From contig OZ023199.1 in the NCBI GenBank assembly GCA_963995505.1, positions 2,542,001 to 2,606,000 on the forward strand: DNA of 64,000 bases, in the 5' to 3' direction. Source of the DNA: Hypericum androsaemum (Eukaryota; Streptophyta; Magnoliopsida; Malpighiales; Hypericaceae). Shown in pieces: positions 1 through 11,654 of this stretch. The notes beneath the pieces were generated by a model. The model searched no databases and was not told the origin of the DNA. It worked only from the letters and a program-made list of their open reading frames with translations. Each line of letters opens with the position of its first letter. Within the stretch, counting starts at the first letter, position 1. Made by a program: the position numbers and the translations under genes.

Positions 1-1288
1 AGAACCTCAAATTATTTTCAAATAAAAACATTTTATTACCCTAAACCCTAATTATGCGAAAACCCCCAAATTCCTAACCCCAACCGTCCCTTTCCAGAAG
101 CACATTGTACTCTCGAAGCTTACAGAGAGGGGAAATCAAGAGGAGATGCTTAATCGTACCATGAGGTAGTCGATGACGACGTCGTTATTGAAGGCTGTAT
201 GCGTTTGATGTCAACTTGGAGATTCTTTCTTCCCTTTGTTTGTGATGCTTTATTGCAACTACTTAATCTCTCTTTGGATCTTATTCTCTCAAATGGATAT
301 TTACCCATCCTGATGCTGTATGCGTTCGATGTCCTCGCTTCTTGTGGCCCATGGTTTCATAACTGAACTGCTTTAAAACCATGCTCTTCATGGTGGCAGC
401 GTCGTACTATCATTATCTCAACTTTTTAGGTTATGATGGTGAGCAGCCAATTGTAATCACTGTTTTCATATTTCAGTAAGAAGTAGGCTTCATACAGACA
501 CGATCACAAAATTCTTCCTTTTCTCCCATTGGACTCTCGCTAGGTAGACCTCCGGTGTGACCCCGCAGAATTTGGTTGGTTTCCCACCTAGCTTGTTTCC
601 TCATTGCACTGGTTCTCTAGCTCTAGGAGGTAGTTCTGAGATGCGATGGTGCTTTTATTTTAGTGACTGTGTTCGCCAACTTGTTATTATTGGAACTTCC
701 AATAATAGGTGGGACGGCTTGCGAATTGTTGTTTCCTGAAATACCGTCAACTTGGAGATTGCCTATGATTTCAGATTGATGGCACACCAGACACACATAT
801 TCTGGTTCTAACATACTGGTATCTTATCCTCCAGTGTTGCCCTTCTTGGAGAGAGCAACATTTTTCCTGTAGCCGATCGGCATTGTCATAGTTCTATCTC
901 CCATTTGTAAGTCCAACTTCCAAACATCTTTTCGTGTAGTGAATGTGATTCCCCTTCTACCTTAAGCTGACAAAAGAGTATATCAAACACAACAGAATAG
1001 ATACAAAGAGTATATCAAACATCTTTTCCTGTTGTTTTGAGCCACTTGTGACAAAATACAAAGAGTATATCGAACACAACAGAATAGATACAACAAAAGC
1101 AAAATACAAAGAATTTAGAACACATCAGGACAGATGCAACACGAGTATATCTAACAAAACACTAAAAACGAAATGCAAGAACTTCGAACATTTGTCACTA
1201 GAAAATAAAAGTTCTTGCAACTGAACAACACCGGTTGGTTGCCTTCTGTTCCTTCTGACGAACTGCTCCCTTCTTACATGCGACTAAG
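1..1288. other. Intergenic stretch without a recognised gene
   Basis: No exon or family match was recognised. AT-rich sequence with short open frames only. Between about 985 and 1110 a phrase of roughly 60 bases (AGTATATC-AACACAACAGAATAGATAC) occurs twice in imperfect form, a small local tandem duplication. It lies downstream of the minus-strand TNL1 gene, so it may include that gene's 3' UTR. Confidence 0.5.
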
Positions 1289-1803
1289 TCACTGTAAACA
1301 AGAAAACTCTCCTAACACCATATCGAGAACAAAATGTGGGACCCCATCTGAAGTAGAAGTTCCTAATGCCGCGATCATATCTACAGCAGTTAAAACTTTG
1401 GTGACTTGTTCAGGTTCAAGAGGCTTGTGCTGGACCCGCACCTCCCCTGCTCCACTCAAAAGGTCACGACATTCTGTCACATCATCTGAAGAATACAAAC
1501 GAGAGGTATAAACTTTTTCGGGATGTAATCTATCTATTGTCTCATGTGAATCTGATTCGACAATCACATTCTGTAGATGTCTACTCTGAGCCCACTCGAG
1601 GACTTTCTTGATTGCCCGAAATATATTAGAGGGCCGGTCAAGATGGAAGGCCACAAGCCAGCCACCAGTCCAGTCCCTTGCAACAACACCCCATGCAACT
1701 GCAAGAGGATGCAGATCATTAGACTCGACTATGTTGAGCTTGACCCAGCCCCGTGTTGGCAGATGCAATGCCATTCTGGCTTTACTCCTATGATGGGAGC
1801 CAT
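1289..1803 (-). other. RNase H-like (RVT_3 type) terminal exon of TNL1
   Basis: The 171-residue tail reads RGWVKLN, then AWGVVARDWTGGW, then VIVESDS, in the order and spacing of the RNase H-like domains found in plant non-LTR retroelements and their domesticated relatives. Exon 5 ends at 1979 with donor GTAAGT after one base of a codon. Acceptor GATACAG at 1804-1810 restores that codon as Asp and leads directly into this frame, so the join is frame-preserving. The first catalytic Asp (normally N-x-D after VKLN) reads NIV, and the second acidic residue of the helix is not obvious; ESDS keeps its Asp. Probably not an active nuclease. It could be a decoy-like integrated domain or a chance fusion. 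Confidence 0.7.
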
Positions 1804-3410
1804 CTGTATCAAGCACCAAATAACATAAGAATAAAGTTAAAAAGGTGGCAAGGATGAAAGCAGGGGCCGCTGAATTACTCGACATTAAATACACTATGCC
1901 ACCAGTAATATAAGAAAATGTTCACCTTTCCCACCCAAAAAGAGTAAAAGAAAAGGAGATGGATTTAATGTAACTTACCATCACCAACATCATGCAACGC
2001 TACTTCCTCTACTATAAGTTTTGAAGCCACAGTCCTTGATCCTTCTGAGGAAAACCCGTAGTTGTCATTGCCATCACCAACATAGTTAAACTCACAAGAC
2101 ACAGTATCCTGCCATTTGTTCATCCAGATCTTAATCCTTGAGCGACCCCAAACATTATTCTTCTGCGTCATGAAGGGACCAAGAGCATCATCGTCTATCC
2201 TACTTGCACCAAACTCTCTAAACGAAAGACATTGGCGTTTCACATACTGAAATACTCCTGATTCTGAAACATCATCCTCCTGCCTCATTCTCAAGCGATC
2301 AGCACGCACAAACTTTTGATACCAAAGATACATGAAAACTGGATCAGCTTCAGTTGCCACGAAATTTTTGAAGTCGACGTCTGATGAATTCACAAATACT
2401 CCGCATTCGATTATTCTAACAAATGCTGCATCTCTGTGAAGCCTTTTTGACGTGTCGCTATATGTTACTGTCCCACTAACTTCAGCACTAACCCACTCTT
2501 CTTGCAATACTTTCTCTTCATCGGATAGTGCATTGGTCATATTACAAAAGAAGACTCGACATGTATTATTTTGGATAAAATCCCCCTTCCGGACTAGCTG
2601 CAAACTATCTCCGAGAGACAGGCTGATCTGGTAAGACAACTTAGAATTGTACTCCGTCTGTTCCAGAGCGAATCCAACACAAATGGTTGGCACTCTGCTT
2701 CGCACCCTAAAGGAAAGAGAACTCCTCCCAGCTCTTCGATACTGGAAGAAGATTGGGATGCTATCTCCAGGGACAAAAACCACTGGGCAGTTCTTCTGAA
2801 AATCATTTTGACAAAAAAATTAGTCTTCAAAGAAATTAAAGATAAAAACCCTTGTGGGCAATGGTAATACACGGTTTGTGCAATGCGAAAGGGAGATAGA
2901 GATGGAGACACAACCTGTTCATTAGAGTAAAAACTCCATGCCACGTATTTACCACTGCCTTGCAAGTATAGTTCTTGTAAAACTCCTGATGGCATAGGAG
3001 GGACATACTCGATCTGACAACACCCACTGAGATTAACAGTTTTCAGAACTTCAGATACAATCCTTGGAACTGCTATTAGCTTGGAGCAACCCGCGGCACT
3101 GAACACTTTCAGCCCCGGAAGCGATATACTTCCGTTGTCATGACCAAGCTCAACCAAGTTGCGACAGAAGTCTAGGTGTATTTCTACCATATGCTTAGCG
3201 CAAGAAAGGTCGGGCACCTCAGTCACATGGTCGCAGCGAGTGATGCTCAAATATTTCATATTTGAGTACTTCTGTCAGCATTTAAAGTAAAGGGTCAATG
3301 GTTTGAAACCTTCAAATTCGGGCTAATATTTTATATTTGCCAAAACCATACCTTTAAAAGATAATCTAGATGAAATGGAAGACTAGCATTCCCCAATGCG
3401 AGGTCTAGAA

Positions 3411-4700
3411 GCTTTTTTTTTTTTTAGGCGAAAAGAAACTTTATTACTCAAAGAAACGAAAAAGTTACAGGAAGGGAAAAAGAAAACAGGAGAGAAGTTA
3501 ACACAAAGGCCGAATAGAAAACCGCAAAACAGCAAGCCTATCGCCATAAAGAAGAACTCGACCCTACAAACTTGAGGGATAGCGAGGCCGATGAAGGAAA
3601 CAATGATCTAAAGCGATCAAACGCGGCGCATCAAAAGTCCACCTCATACTCCAGCCAACGTAGATCCTTACTGGCATAGGTAGTCCCAGCCTGCTTCCGC
3701 GCTTGAAAGCGAGTGTTCTTGGCAGGTGGTAAAGTTGATTCTTCCATGTCCGGCTGAGAATCCACCTCGTTCGCCCAATTGTTCTTTATCTTCTTCGTAA
3801 TCGAACCCATGAACTTCAGCGAGTCCGGAAGATCATCGTTGTTAGAAAAAACAACAACCCCATTGCCCTCTTGACCTGGGATAGGCATGGGATCTGTAGT
3901 AGGTAAAGCAGAGGCGCTGCCCAAAATAGATGTGGACGGTCCCGGTATTATTGGGGTTCCCTTGCCAAGGAAACCCGGTTTCAAACCTTTATGCTTGGAG
4001 CCCTTTGAACCGAATGAGCTAGTAGGTAAAATCCCGCCCGCTGCAACATATGCTGCCTTCCTAGCTTCAACTATTGCCAAATCCTCAGGAGACAGTGATG
4101 CCAATAACTCAGCCGAGGAAGGGCCATTCTTGCGCCCCTTTTTCTTGCCCGATGATGATCTAGGCTTAGAACCCGATGAGTCAGTCACATGTGAAGCTGG
4201 CGTCAACGGCTCTATTATAATCGGGCCTAAAGATACCTGACCTGTATCTTGGGAGGGCGAAACCTCCTCAATCATTACACCACAATCCCCCTTTAAGTTA
4301 TTTGTACTTGGCATTGGAGACTGCTTAGGAACTTCATCAAGCACCATCAACTGGACCAAATCATTCTGACCTGTACTTAATGGAGAACATTTATCACCCG
4401 GTAGAGTTTCACCCTCTTTGTCACCAGGTAGAGTTTCACCCTCTTCCCTCGCATCATCAGGGACCTGAAGTACCACCGAATCACCATCCTCTTGATCCTC
4501 CTCTTCGCGTACTACCTGTTGCACAAAATTTTCCAATACAGTAATAAGGGCAAGAGATGAGCACTCCTCAGCTTCAATGCTGGTTGGTGAACTAGGGGAG
4601 CACTCATTCTTTTGTTGCCACACCTGCTTCCCCACGGACCTCTTGGGACCCTCAACCCGTGGGTGCAGTTTTCGGCAAGAGTCTACATCATTCCGCATGA
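3411..4700 (-). mobile_element. LINE-like insertion carrying only an ORF1 tail
   Basis: Minus-oriented insert in TNL1 exon 3. The 3' end is a poly(A) tail (T run at 3413-3425 on plus), preceded by a UTR-like stretch ending GAGTAATAAAGTTTC. The open frame ends at 3631 with LRWLEYEVDF. It begins near the truncated 5' junction with CRKLHPRVEG and KQVWQQKNE, resembling the part just after the zinc knuckle of plant LINE ORF1, then low-complexity acidic and Ser/Pro-rich sequence and a basic GKKKGRKNG patch. No endonuclease or reverse transcriptase follows. The flanks carry an imperfect possible target duplication (CTTCCAGTC and CTTCTAGAC in minus orientation). Confidence 0.65.
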
Positions 4701-7044
4701 CTGGAAGGTGCGTGGAAAAGAGGAAGAAGGATAATCCTCCCAATGAAGTACTATAAGACTATTTGGAAGGTGCTTTGGTGGTGTAAAAAACCTGGCATTT
4801 CTTATGATGAGTATTCTTAGATTGATCATCTCTTTGAAGCATTTATCATTCAAGTCCACCACGCTATTTTCAGGCAATTCCAACTTCAAACCGTGGATTG
4901 CACTAGTTCCCTACAATTGGCATCAGGAAGACCATTTCACAGTTAAATTTAGCATCTGCCTTGAAAAATACCATATCCCAATTAAAGGCTTTGTGGTAAC
5001 CAGATTGACCGACAGATATATAGCATAACAAACTTGTTAAGATTTGAAGAGAGAAGGAAATAAAGAAAATACGCGTAATTTTCTTTTCTTCTTACCAAAT
5101 TTCTGGTAGTCAACACCTCGAGTACATCCTCATAATGCCATAATCTACTACGTTTACCTAACTCTGCTTCAGATTCTTGTCTAACAATTTCCCTTCCCAT
5201 GTTCTCTACAAGGTCATGCATCCATACTTTTCCGTCTTGTCTTCTTATAAAGCACTTGTCTTCCAAGACACTCATGCCGAATTTTGGGCGGAATTTACAG
5301 CCGTCAAAAACCTTCTCAAGATAATCACAGGACTCCCTGTTAAAGAAACATGACATGTCCAGAAACATCTGCCTCGCATTGTACTCCAACTTATCATAGC
5401 TGACTTTAAGTCTCGTAAATATATCGTTACTCATAATGCTTTTGTGCTCAGCTAAAGTATATTCCCATTCAACTCTATCTTTACCATACAAGTCAGCTCC
5501 AATAATTTGTAATGCCAGTGGAATCCCCTGGGCATAGTTTGTTAGATCCTTGGAAATACTGACGTAATCAGGCTCGGGTGCATTTTTCTTAAATGCATGC
5601 CAACAAAAAAGTTCAAGAGCTTTGTGATGATCCAGTTGTGTCAATTCATATGTCCTCTCTTTTTTAATGCCATGTTGTCGAAGCAAATCTTGATGCCTTG
5701 TTACTATAATCACTCTACTACCCGGGCCAAACCAATTGCAGTCACCAGCTAATACATTTAGCTGTGGCAATTCATCCACATCATCAAGAATAAGAAGGAT
5801 CTTTTTGTCTTGGAGTCTCTCTTGCATATTCGTTGTTCCTTCATGAATATTTTTCAACTTGACATCTTCTTCACCAACAACTGAGGCAAGAATAGTCTCT
5901 TGGATACGTACCATCCCATCTATAGCTGAAGCTTTTACTCTAACTTCATCAATAAAACATGCACTTTCAAATTGCACAGCAACCAAGTTATAGAAGGCTT
6001 TGGCAATGGTCGTCTTACCTATCCCACTGATTCCATAAATTCCAAACATTTGAACCTCATTTTTGTTGGAACAAATAGATTCCATAAGAAAGACGAGCTC
6101 TTGTATTCGTGATTCCAATCCAACTGGATTTGCAGCCACAAACAAGCGAGGGGGACCCAAGAAGCTCGAGATCTTCTTGACGATCTTCTCAATAAACTCG
6201 GACTCGTACCTGAAAAATCACAAAATGAAATCTACATCATTTTGAAAAATGTTCCAATTCAATGATACTACAAAATCTCAAGGTATGAAACAAAGCCGTA
6301 ACTATCCTCCATGTTAAATAACTCTTTTTAAAAGTAAACTTTTACCATTTTTTAGGCTCAGAACCCATAATTAGGTGAAAAGAAAATTCAATGAAATTGG
6401 AGTAATAGATGTTTAGATTTCTAACTGGGTGTGGGTGTTGGTTGAGATGGGAGTCGAAGATTATCCTACTCAACAGTCTATATGCCAATTGGATACAGCT
6501 TATATCAGATAAATTACATAAAATCTTATCAGGTTTTCATTTTCCTCAATCTATAATAACTATATAAATAGCAAGATTCTTACCCGGCTACGTATGTTTC
6601 CCCTTTAAGCCGGCTTGCTTTTTCCATAGCTAATCTCCAGTTCTGTACTTTCTCACTGCCCTTCCCGTACTTCTGTTCATGTACATCCATTCCCTGATAT
6701 CTCATTTGTGACGGGTCAATTTCATAGAAGATAGGGAAAACTATATGCTGCTTCTCTTCCTTGCATTTTAGTATCGTAACAAGTTCATCAAGACAGGAAT
6801 CGGAGGAAGCATAGTCTTTGGAGAATATAACAACAGAGATCCTAGATCCTTCAATGGCTTCGTCAAGGGTCGGAGAAATTTCATCTCCATCCCGAATCCC
6901 TTCGGCATCTCTAAACACTCTGACATATTTCCTTCTTAAGCTGCGATATAGATGATCAGTGAACTTGTACCTTGTATCTGCACCCCGAAAGCTCAAGAAC
7001 ACGTCCCACTTCCATCTCGAGGTCTCTGACAAGTCCGTGGTCAT

Positions 7045-7617
7045 TTTCTGGCTAGTGGCTGAAGTTCATACGAACCCGGGTCTAGACATTCATCTGCAGG
7101 CAGCAACCAGACATAAAGTTACATTTAATGAAGTGTGATTAGGTACCAATTAGAGAGATAGATAGTTTACCTCTAAAGTTGCATTCAATCTGCGGTATTC
7201 AATAAGCGAGAGAAAATTAGAAATGATTAAACTCCGTCCAACAGAATGATGATAATATGTGTAGGAGCTCAGGTCAACGGTCCTCGTCGTCGAGGTGGTC
7301 CCAATAGAACATGGAAAGGGCCTTCATTTGGACAACAAAAACCTCCGTATGTGACTGTTGAAAATTAAATTTGATTTGTATTAGTCTAAAATTATTTAGA
7401 TATAGTAATTTGTAGAATTATTTAGAGTTTTTATGGTTGTACTAAAAGCCTAAAGAGTTATCTAGATAAGTCAAAAGGTCAAAAAAGGTGGGCTGTAAAA
7501 TGTACGTCTCTAGGAAAATCCAGAGATTTTCCAAGTCGGTGACCGCCATTATAAATAGGCAAATGAGTTGGCCGACAGAAACTGTAATTGAGTGAACAAG
7601 AAAAGAGTGAGTCCCGT
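7045..7617. other. TNL1 upstream region with LTR-like sequence
   Basis: No gene seen. From about 7358 the sequence starts TGTTGAAAATTAAATTTG and holds a TATA-like ATTATAAATAG near 7550, followed by a GA-rich transcribed-looking stretch. This resembles the U3/R part of a retrotransposon LTR, but no partner LTR, primer-binding site or coding region was found. Confidence 0.3.
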
Positions 7618-8577
7618 AAGAAAGTGGAGTAATTTTTCAAAAGGGGGTTTATTTTTCCGACAATTTTTTGAATGGGGATATTTTTCTTGTCTGGGGTCGA
7701 GCCAAAAATCGCTCAGCGGGGAGCGTTTTTCCTTCGCACGAAACCGCTGCCCGGGTAACGTGTTTTTTGTTTTGCCAAAAACCGCTCCGCGGGGAGCGTT
7801 TTTTGGTTTGCCGTTGACAACACAAATTGGAAGTGGTTGCAGATTGAACCTTGTCTTTTCTCTTCCTTAGTAATATTCGAAAAATAATTAACCAAGTGAT
7901 ATTCATTAAATTGGTTATACGAAGGACCTGGTGTATCTTAATTACTACTACTAATTATTATTCCGTTTGGGTTATTCCCTTTAATGGTTTGACATTTATT
8001 GTTTATTTGTCAATAACGTGAGCAATCATTAAATACCGGGAAGCAGAACGGAAGTGAGTTTTGGTTTCTAGTATATTGGTCGGACTAATTCATATTCTTG
8101 AGAATTTTGAAATTTTACAAAAAAATTTAATAAATATTTAACACTGTTATATTTTTAAAAATTCAAACTCGATAATTCGTTAAATTAGAACATTTTTTTA
8201 CCATTTGATCTAAGTGTTTCTTTCTATGAACGAAAAGTGGGTTTGGTTAAATGGGTTGGCGTATAACATTAAATATGGTGGGTCTATTTGGAGGGTTGTC
8301 CCTTGTAATTTATGCGATTTTTAAGACCACTTAATTACTTGCATATTGTAGCTTAAGATACGTGTTAGGGGGATGTAATTAGTCTGAAATATCCAAAACT
8401 TGGCAAACCAAAAAATGCTCCCGGTGGAGCGATTTTTGGCAAACCAAAAAACGCTCCCCGCTGAGCAGTTTCTGGCTCGGCCCCAGACAAGGAAAACATC
8501 CCCTGACAACCTCATTCAAGGAATTGTCGGGGAAATAAACCCCCTTTGGGAAATTACCCAAGAAAGTGGCCTACGAC
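7618..8577. repeat. Inverted repeat with GC-rich 'GCTC-GCGGGGAGCG' arms
   Basis: The stretch 7618-7810 (AAGGGGGTTTATTTTTCCG, CTTGTCTGGGGTCGAGCC, CAGCGGGGAGCG) reappears reverse-complemented at about 8392-8577 with moderate divergence. Within each arm the CGCTC-CCGCGGAGCG phrase is repeated with short AT-rich spacers. The 580-base centre is AT-rich and shows no gene. It may be two decayed copies of one retroelement end in opposite orientation or a foldback element. Short open frames here are chance products. Confidence 0.6.
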
Positions 8578-8805
8578 TAAAAGTCTTTTTGAGGGGATTG
8601 GATTAGGTACGGAGTGAAGGAATTGATTTCCAACGGTTTGGAGTAAAGGGGGGACCGCAGTGGCAAGCGCATGTATGTGATAATAGCAAGCACAGTTATG
8701 TGATAATGGCATTTGTTTTTTGAAAACGGCAAGTCCCCGTTGATGATAATGGCACGCGTAGTTTTTTTCATTTTGATCCCCGTATTTTGACATTTTTGCA
8801 TAAGA

Positions 8806-9002
8806 AAGACGAGCTCTTGTATTCGTGATTCCAATCCAACTGGATTTGCAGCCACAAACAAGCGAGGGGGACCCAAGAAGCTCGAGATCTTCTTGACGAT
8901 CTTTTCAATAAACTCGTACTCGTACCTAAAAATCACAAAATGAAATCTACATCATTTTGAAAAATGTTCCAATTCAATGATACTACAAAATCTCAAGGTA
9001 TG
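8806..9002 (-). pseudogene. Scrap of TNL NB-ARC exon 2 start and adjoining intron
   Basis: About 197 bases nearly identical to 6090-6286 in TNL1, including the codons for FIEKIVKKISS, FLGPPRLFVAANPVGLESR and the intron before them. It begins abruptly after TTGCATAAG and ends after CTCAAGGTATGA. No other TNL exon lies nearby, so this is an isolated duplicate fragment. The acceptor-side TGAAAA of TNL1 reads TAAAAA here, so the splice AG is lost. Confidence 0.85.
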
Positions 9003-9963
9003 AGTATCTTTATTTTTCTGGTTTCTGAATTTCTTCTAATTGTGAATAATAAAATATATTTATTATATATATATGAGTGAAAATAACATCCCATATTTAA
9101 ATGTATCAATCAATAAAACTTCAATCGCTAACGATGCTATAAAAAAATAATTATATACCCGTTGTATTATAAGTACGAATATTTATAAAAATAAATACCT
9201 AATTAATAAACAATGCTTAGAAGAAATTGCGGCTAGTGTAGAAAATTCCGTTGATAATGAAGCTCATGATGATTCGGTAACTTTGAAATAAATAACGCAA
9301 AAAGAAGCAATCGTAGCACGAGACGACACTAGAGCTCTTAAATACGTTGAGAAAGATTATGAATGAGATTCGGCCCGACTTTCTAAAACGGTTGGAGCAG
9401 TCGCGTGATCATTTACAATTGGTCTATCGGCCAATTTTGGGAGCCAAGGCCAAAGCCAAAAATTATCCACCGGTAGATATGCCCCTTATCAATTGCATTT
9501 CTAAAATCCCTCACTAAGCCGTGCTTGCCTCTCTTTTTTTTCATGCCAGACGGCTGGACGGATGAACTTCCTTGCGCACACGGTCAATCAACCGTTTCTC
9601 CCAGATAGTAAAAAAAAAAAAGAGTCGGCTAGGAGCGCGGTGGTCCCCTCGGACCGCCCGGATCCCACGAGTGAGTAAAAAGTTAAATTTACATTTACAT
9701 TGGATCTCACCTGAATCAACTAGATTTAATTTAAAAATATATATTCATATTTTACTACATTGTCATAATAATATTTATTTTTATTTTAAATAATTATTAA
9801 TTTATGATACTGATGTGATTTATATAAGGGTATATTAAAAAATTGTTATCTTATTAATTTTTTGAATCAACCCGAGTTGGGACTAGACAAAATTACTAAT
9901 TTAGAGTATACATTAATTTATCGAGTATTAATTTATAGAAATTTTATTATAGTTTTAGAATGA
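9003..9963. other. AT-rich intergenic stretch, nothing recognised
   Basis: No exon, repeat end or RNA gene was recognised. Strongly AT-rich with a short GC-rich island near 9625-9670 that is not part of any frame I can support. Confidence 0.4.
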
Positions 9964-11196
9964 ATCTAAATAGGGAAAATTATTGTCAGGCCCCTGGTGT
10001 TTGGCATATTCGCCTCTCACTTTCCTGTATTTCAAAAATCGATTAAAAATTTCCCTTAGTTTGACAAAATTATACTCTATGGTCCTTATAGTTTGGCAAA
10101 ATTATACTCTGGGTCCTTCGATGATGTCAGCATACTTTTTTTTATTTTTTGTCATGGAAATGACAAAACTACCCTTGAAAAAGACCATCTATTTCCAGAT
10201 CTTCATCTTCAACCTTGAAATCAAAACTTTCAACAAAAAGATGAACAAGATCAAGAACACCCAGATCGACGAATATCCTGGTCGTGAAAAAAATTCAGAT
10301 CGAAAAACCCAAGATCAAGAACACCCAATTACACCATCCCCGACAACCGATTAAATCCTTCCAGTCATCTATAGGAGGACGTCTTCAGCAACCGACGCCC
10401 CCCCCCCTGGAACCACCGGCGTCCTCAACGGAGCCGAGCGGGGACCAGAATCAGATAGATGAGGAGGTCACCAGCAGACGGATGTCACGAGCGTTGGAGC
10501 AAGGCGGTTACAGGCTGTGGGTGGACGGCCAAGTGAGGAGATCAAGAGTGGACGGAGGTCAGGAGTGTCGTAGCAAGGCTACCGGCTCTCCTGACCGGGC
10601 TAGCGAGGATGGCCAAGCGAGGTTTGCAGACGACTAGCTACTGGGAAGGACGGCGGACGGCCAAGCGAGGGTTGAGATCCGTCGTGGTACAGGGGCTGAG
10701 CGGCTAAGAGCCCTGGATGAAAGAAGACGGGGCCGAGCGGGACAGCGGGCTGAGCGGCGAGCTGGATTTTCGAAAAGATGTTGGCTGGGCGGCTGAGTTG
10801 GAGTTGGGCGAAGTGGAGCAGTAGGACGGCGGGCTGAGCGGTAAAGTGAGCGGTGAGGCTAAGCGACGGGCTGGCTTGAACCGATGATAAGGACGAGGTC
10901 CTCCTCGGCAAGGTCGACGGTGGGCTGTCGAGGCAAGGTCGATGGTGGGTTGTGGGCTTGGTGTTGGAGACGAGTGAAGGGGAGAGAACAGGGACGAAGA
11001 GCGAGGAGTATTATCGTCATTTCAGTAATAAAATAATAATATGTGAAATAATAATATTTTGACCACTGACGTTAGCGAGGGACCAGTATAATTTTGTCAA
11101 ATTAGGAAGAGTTTTTAATCGATTTTCAAAATACATGAGGTGAGAGGCGAATATACCAAATATCAGGGACCTGATAATAATTTTTTCATCTAAATA
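9964..11196. mobile_element. Non-autonomous Mutator-like element with GC-rich interior (Pack-MULE-like)
   Basis: The element is 9973-11187. Its ends are inverted repeats of about 105 bases: AAAATTATTGTCAGGCCCCT at the left pairs with AAAATTATTATCAGGTCCCT read from the right, and both continue through ATATTCGCCTCTCAC and AATCGATTAAAAA. The 9-base flank ATCTAAATA is present at 9964-9972 and 11188-11196, the target duplication length of Mutator elements. The interior from about 10380 to 10990 is far more GC-rich than either flank and has open frames on both strands, but I recognise no protein in it. No transposase is present. Confidence 0.8.
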
Positions 11197-11654
11197 TTCT
11201 AAAGACTGTAATCACGGGTGCTTATGAAGTCGCGAAATCTCCATCTCTCAACCATTTATTTATATGGCGAAATAACAATCGTCACTGGTAAACTATTAGT
11301 TGAGGGGAAAAAGTTTCTTGTTTTAGAAAGTAATTACGAGTTTATACCTGGTAAATTATTGTTCGGTTTGAGTTCCAACATTTTTCTTTTAATTTGACCA
11401 AACTCAAATTCGAATTTATCACATCCTACGCAAATCACAAGCACGTGGCACCTAATTTCTAATCAAGAACGATTCCATCATAAATGTCTGGCAAAACATG
11501 TCTGGCAAAACATCTCAGCTTTTTCTTTATAAAGGCGAAAGCAGCGCAATACGGGAAGACAGATATTTGTGTACTCGAACATGAAACCGCTACAAATCCA
11601 AAACATTAATTGGTATAATTGGGCATTAGATTGAGAATTCTTTCAAGCCTTTGC

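Larger units (their letters stand above)
1289..7044 (-). pseudogene. TNL1: TIR-NB-ARC-LRR resistance gene with RNase H-like tail, broken by a LINE fragment
   Basis: Intracellular immune receptor family. Exon 1 (7044-6584) is the TIR domain: DVFLSFRGADTR near residue 15 and the SCLDEL segment that carries the NADase glutamate of plant TIRs. Exon 2 (6209-5096) is the NB-ARC: P-loop GISGIGKTT, kinase-2 ILLILDDVDE, GPGSRVIIVTR, GIPLAL and MHD (WMHDLVENMG). Exon 3 starts at 4910 (LRR, LPNSLIVLHWEDYPSS), is cut near 4695, and resumes at about 3410-3352 (LLDLALGNASLPFHLDYLLK). Exon 4 (3271-2915) is LRR; exon 5 (2795-1979) is the C-JID post-LRR domain, starting KNCPVVFVPGDS; exon 6 (1803-1289) is RNase H-like. 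All joins keep frame except exon 3, where the insertion brings a stop soon after TFQS. I therefore call the locus a pseudogene or recently disrupted allele, although every other exon is open. Confidence 0.85.

Noticed and set aside
3887..4240. 117-codon plus-strand frame
   Set aside because: Antisense shadow of the LINE ORF1-like frame.
10284..10911. Open frames in the GC-rich interior of the Mutator-like element
   Set aside because: Open on both strands because stops are rare in GC-rich DNA. No family recognised, so not called as genes; the interior is noted as possible captured sequence.
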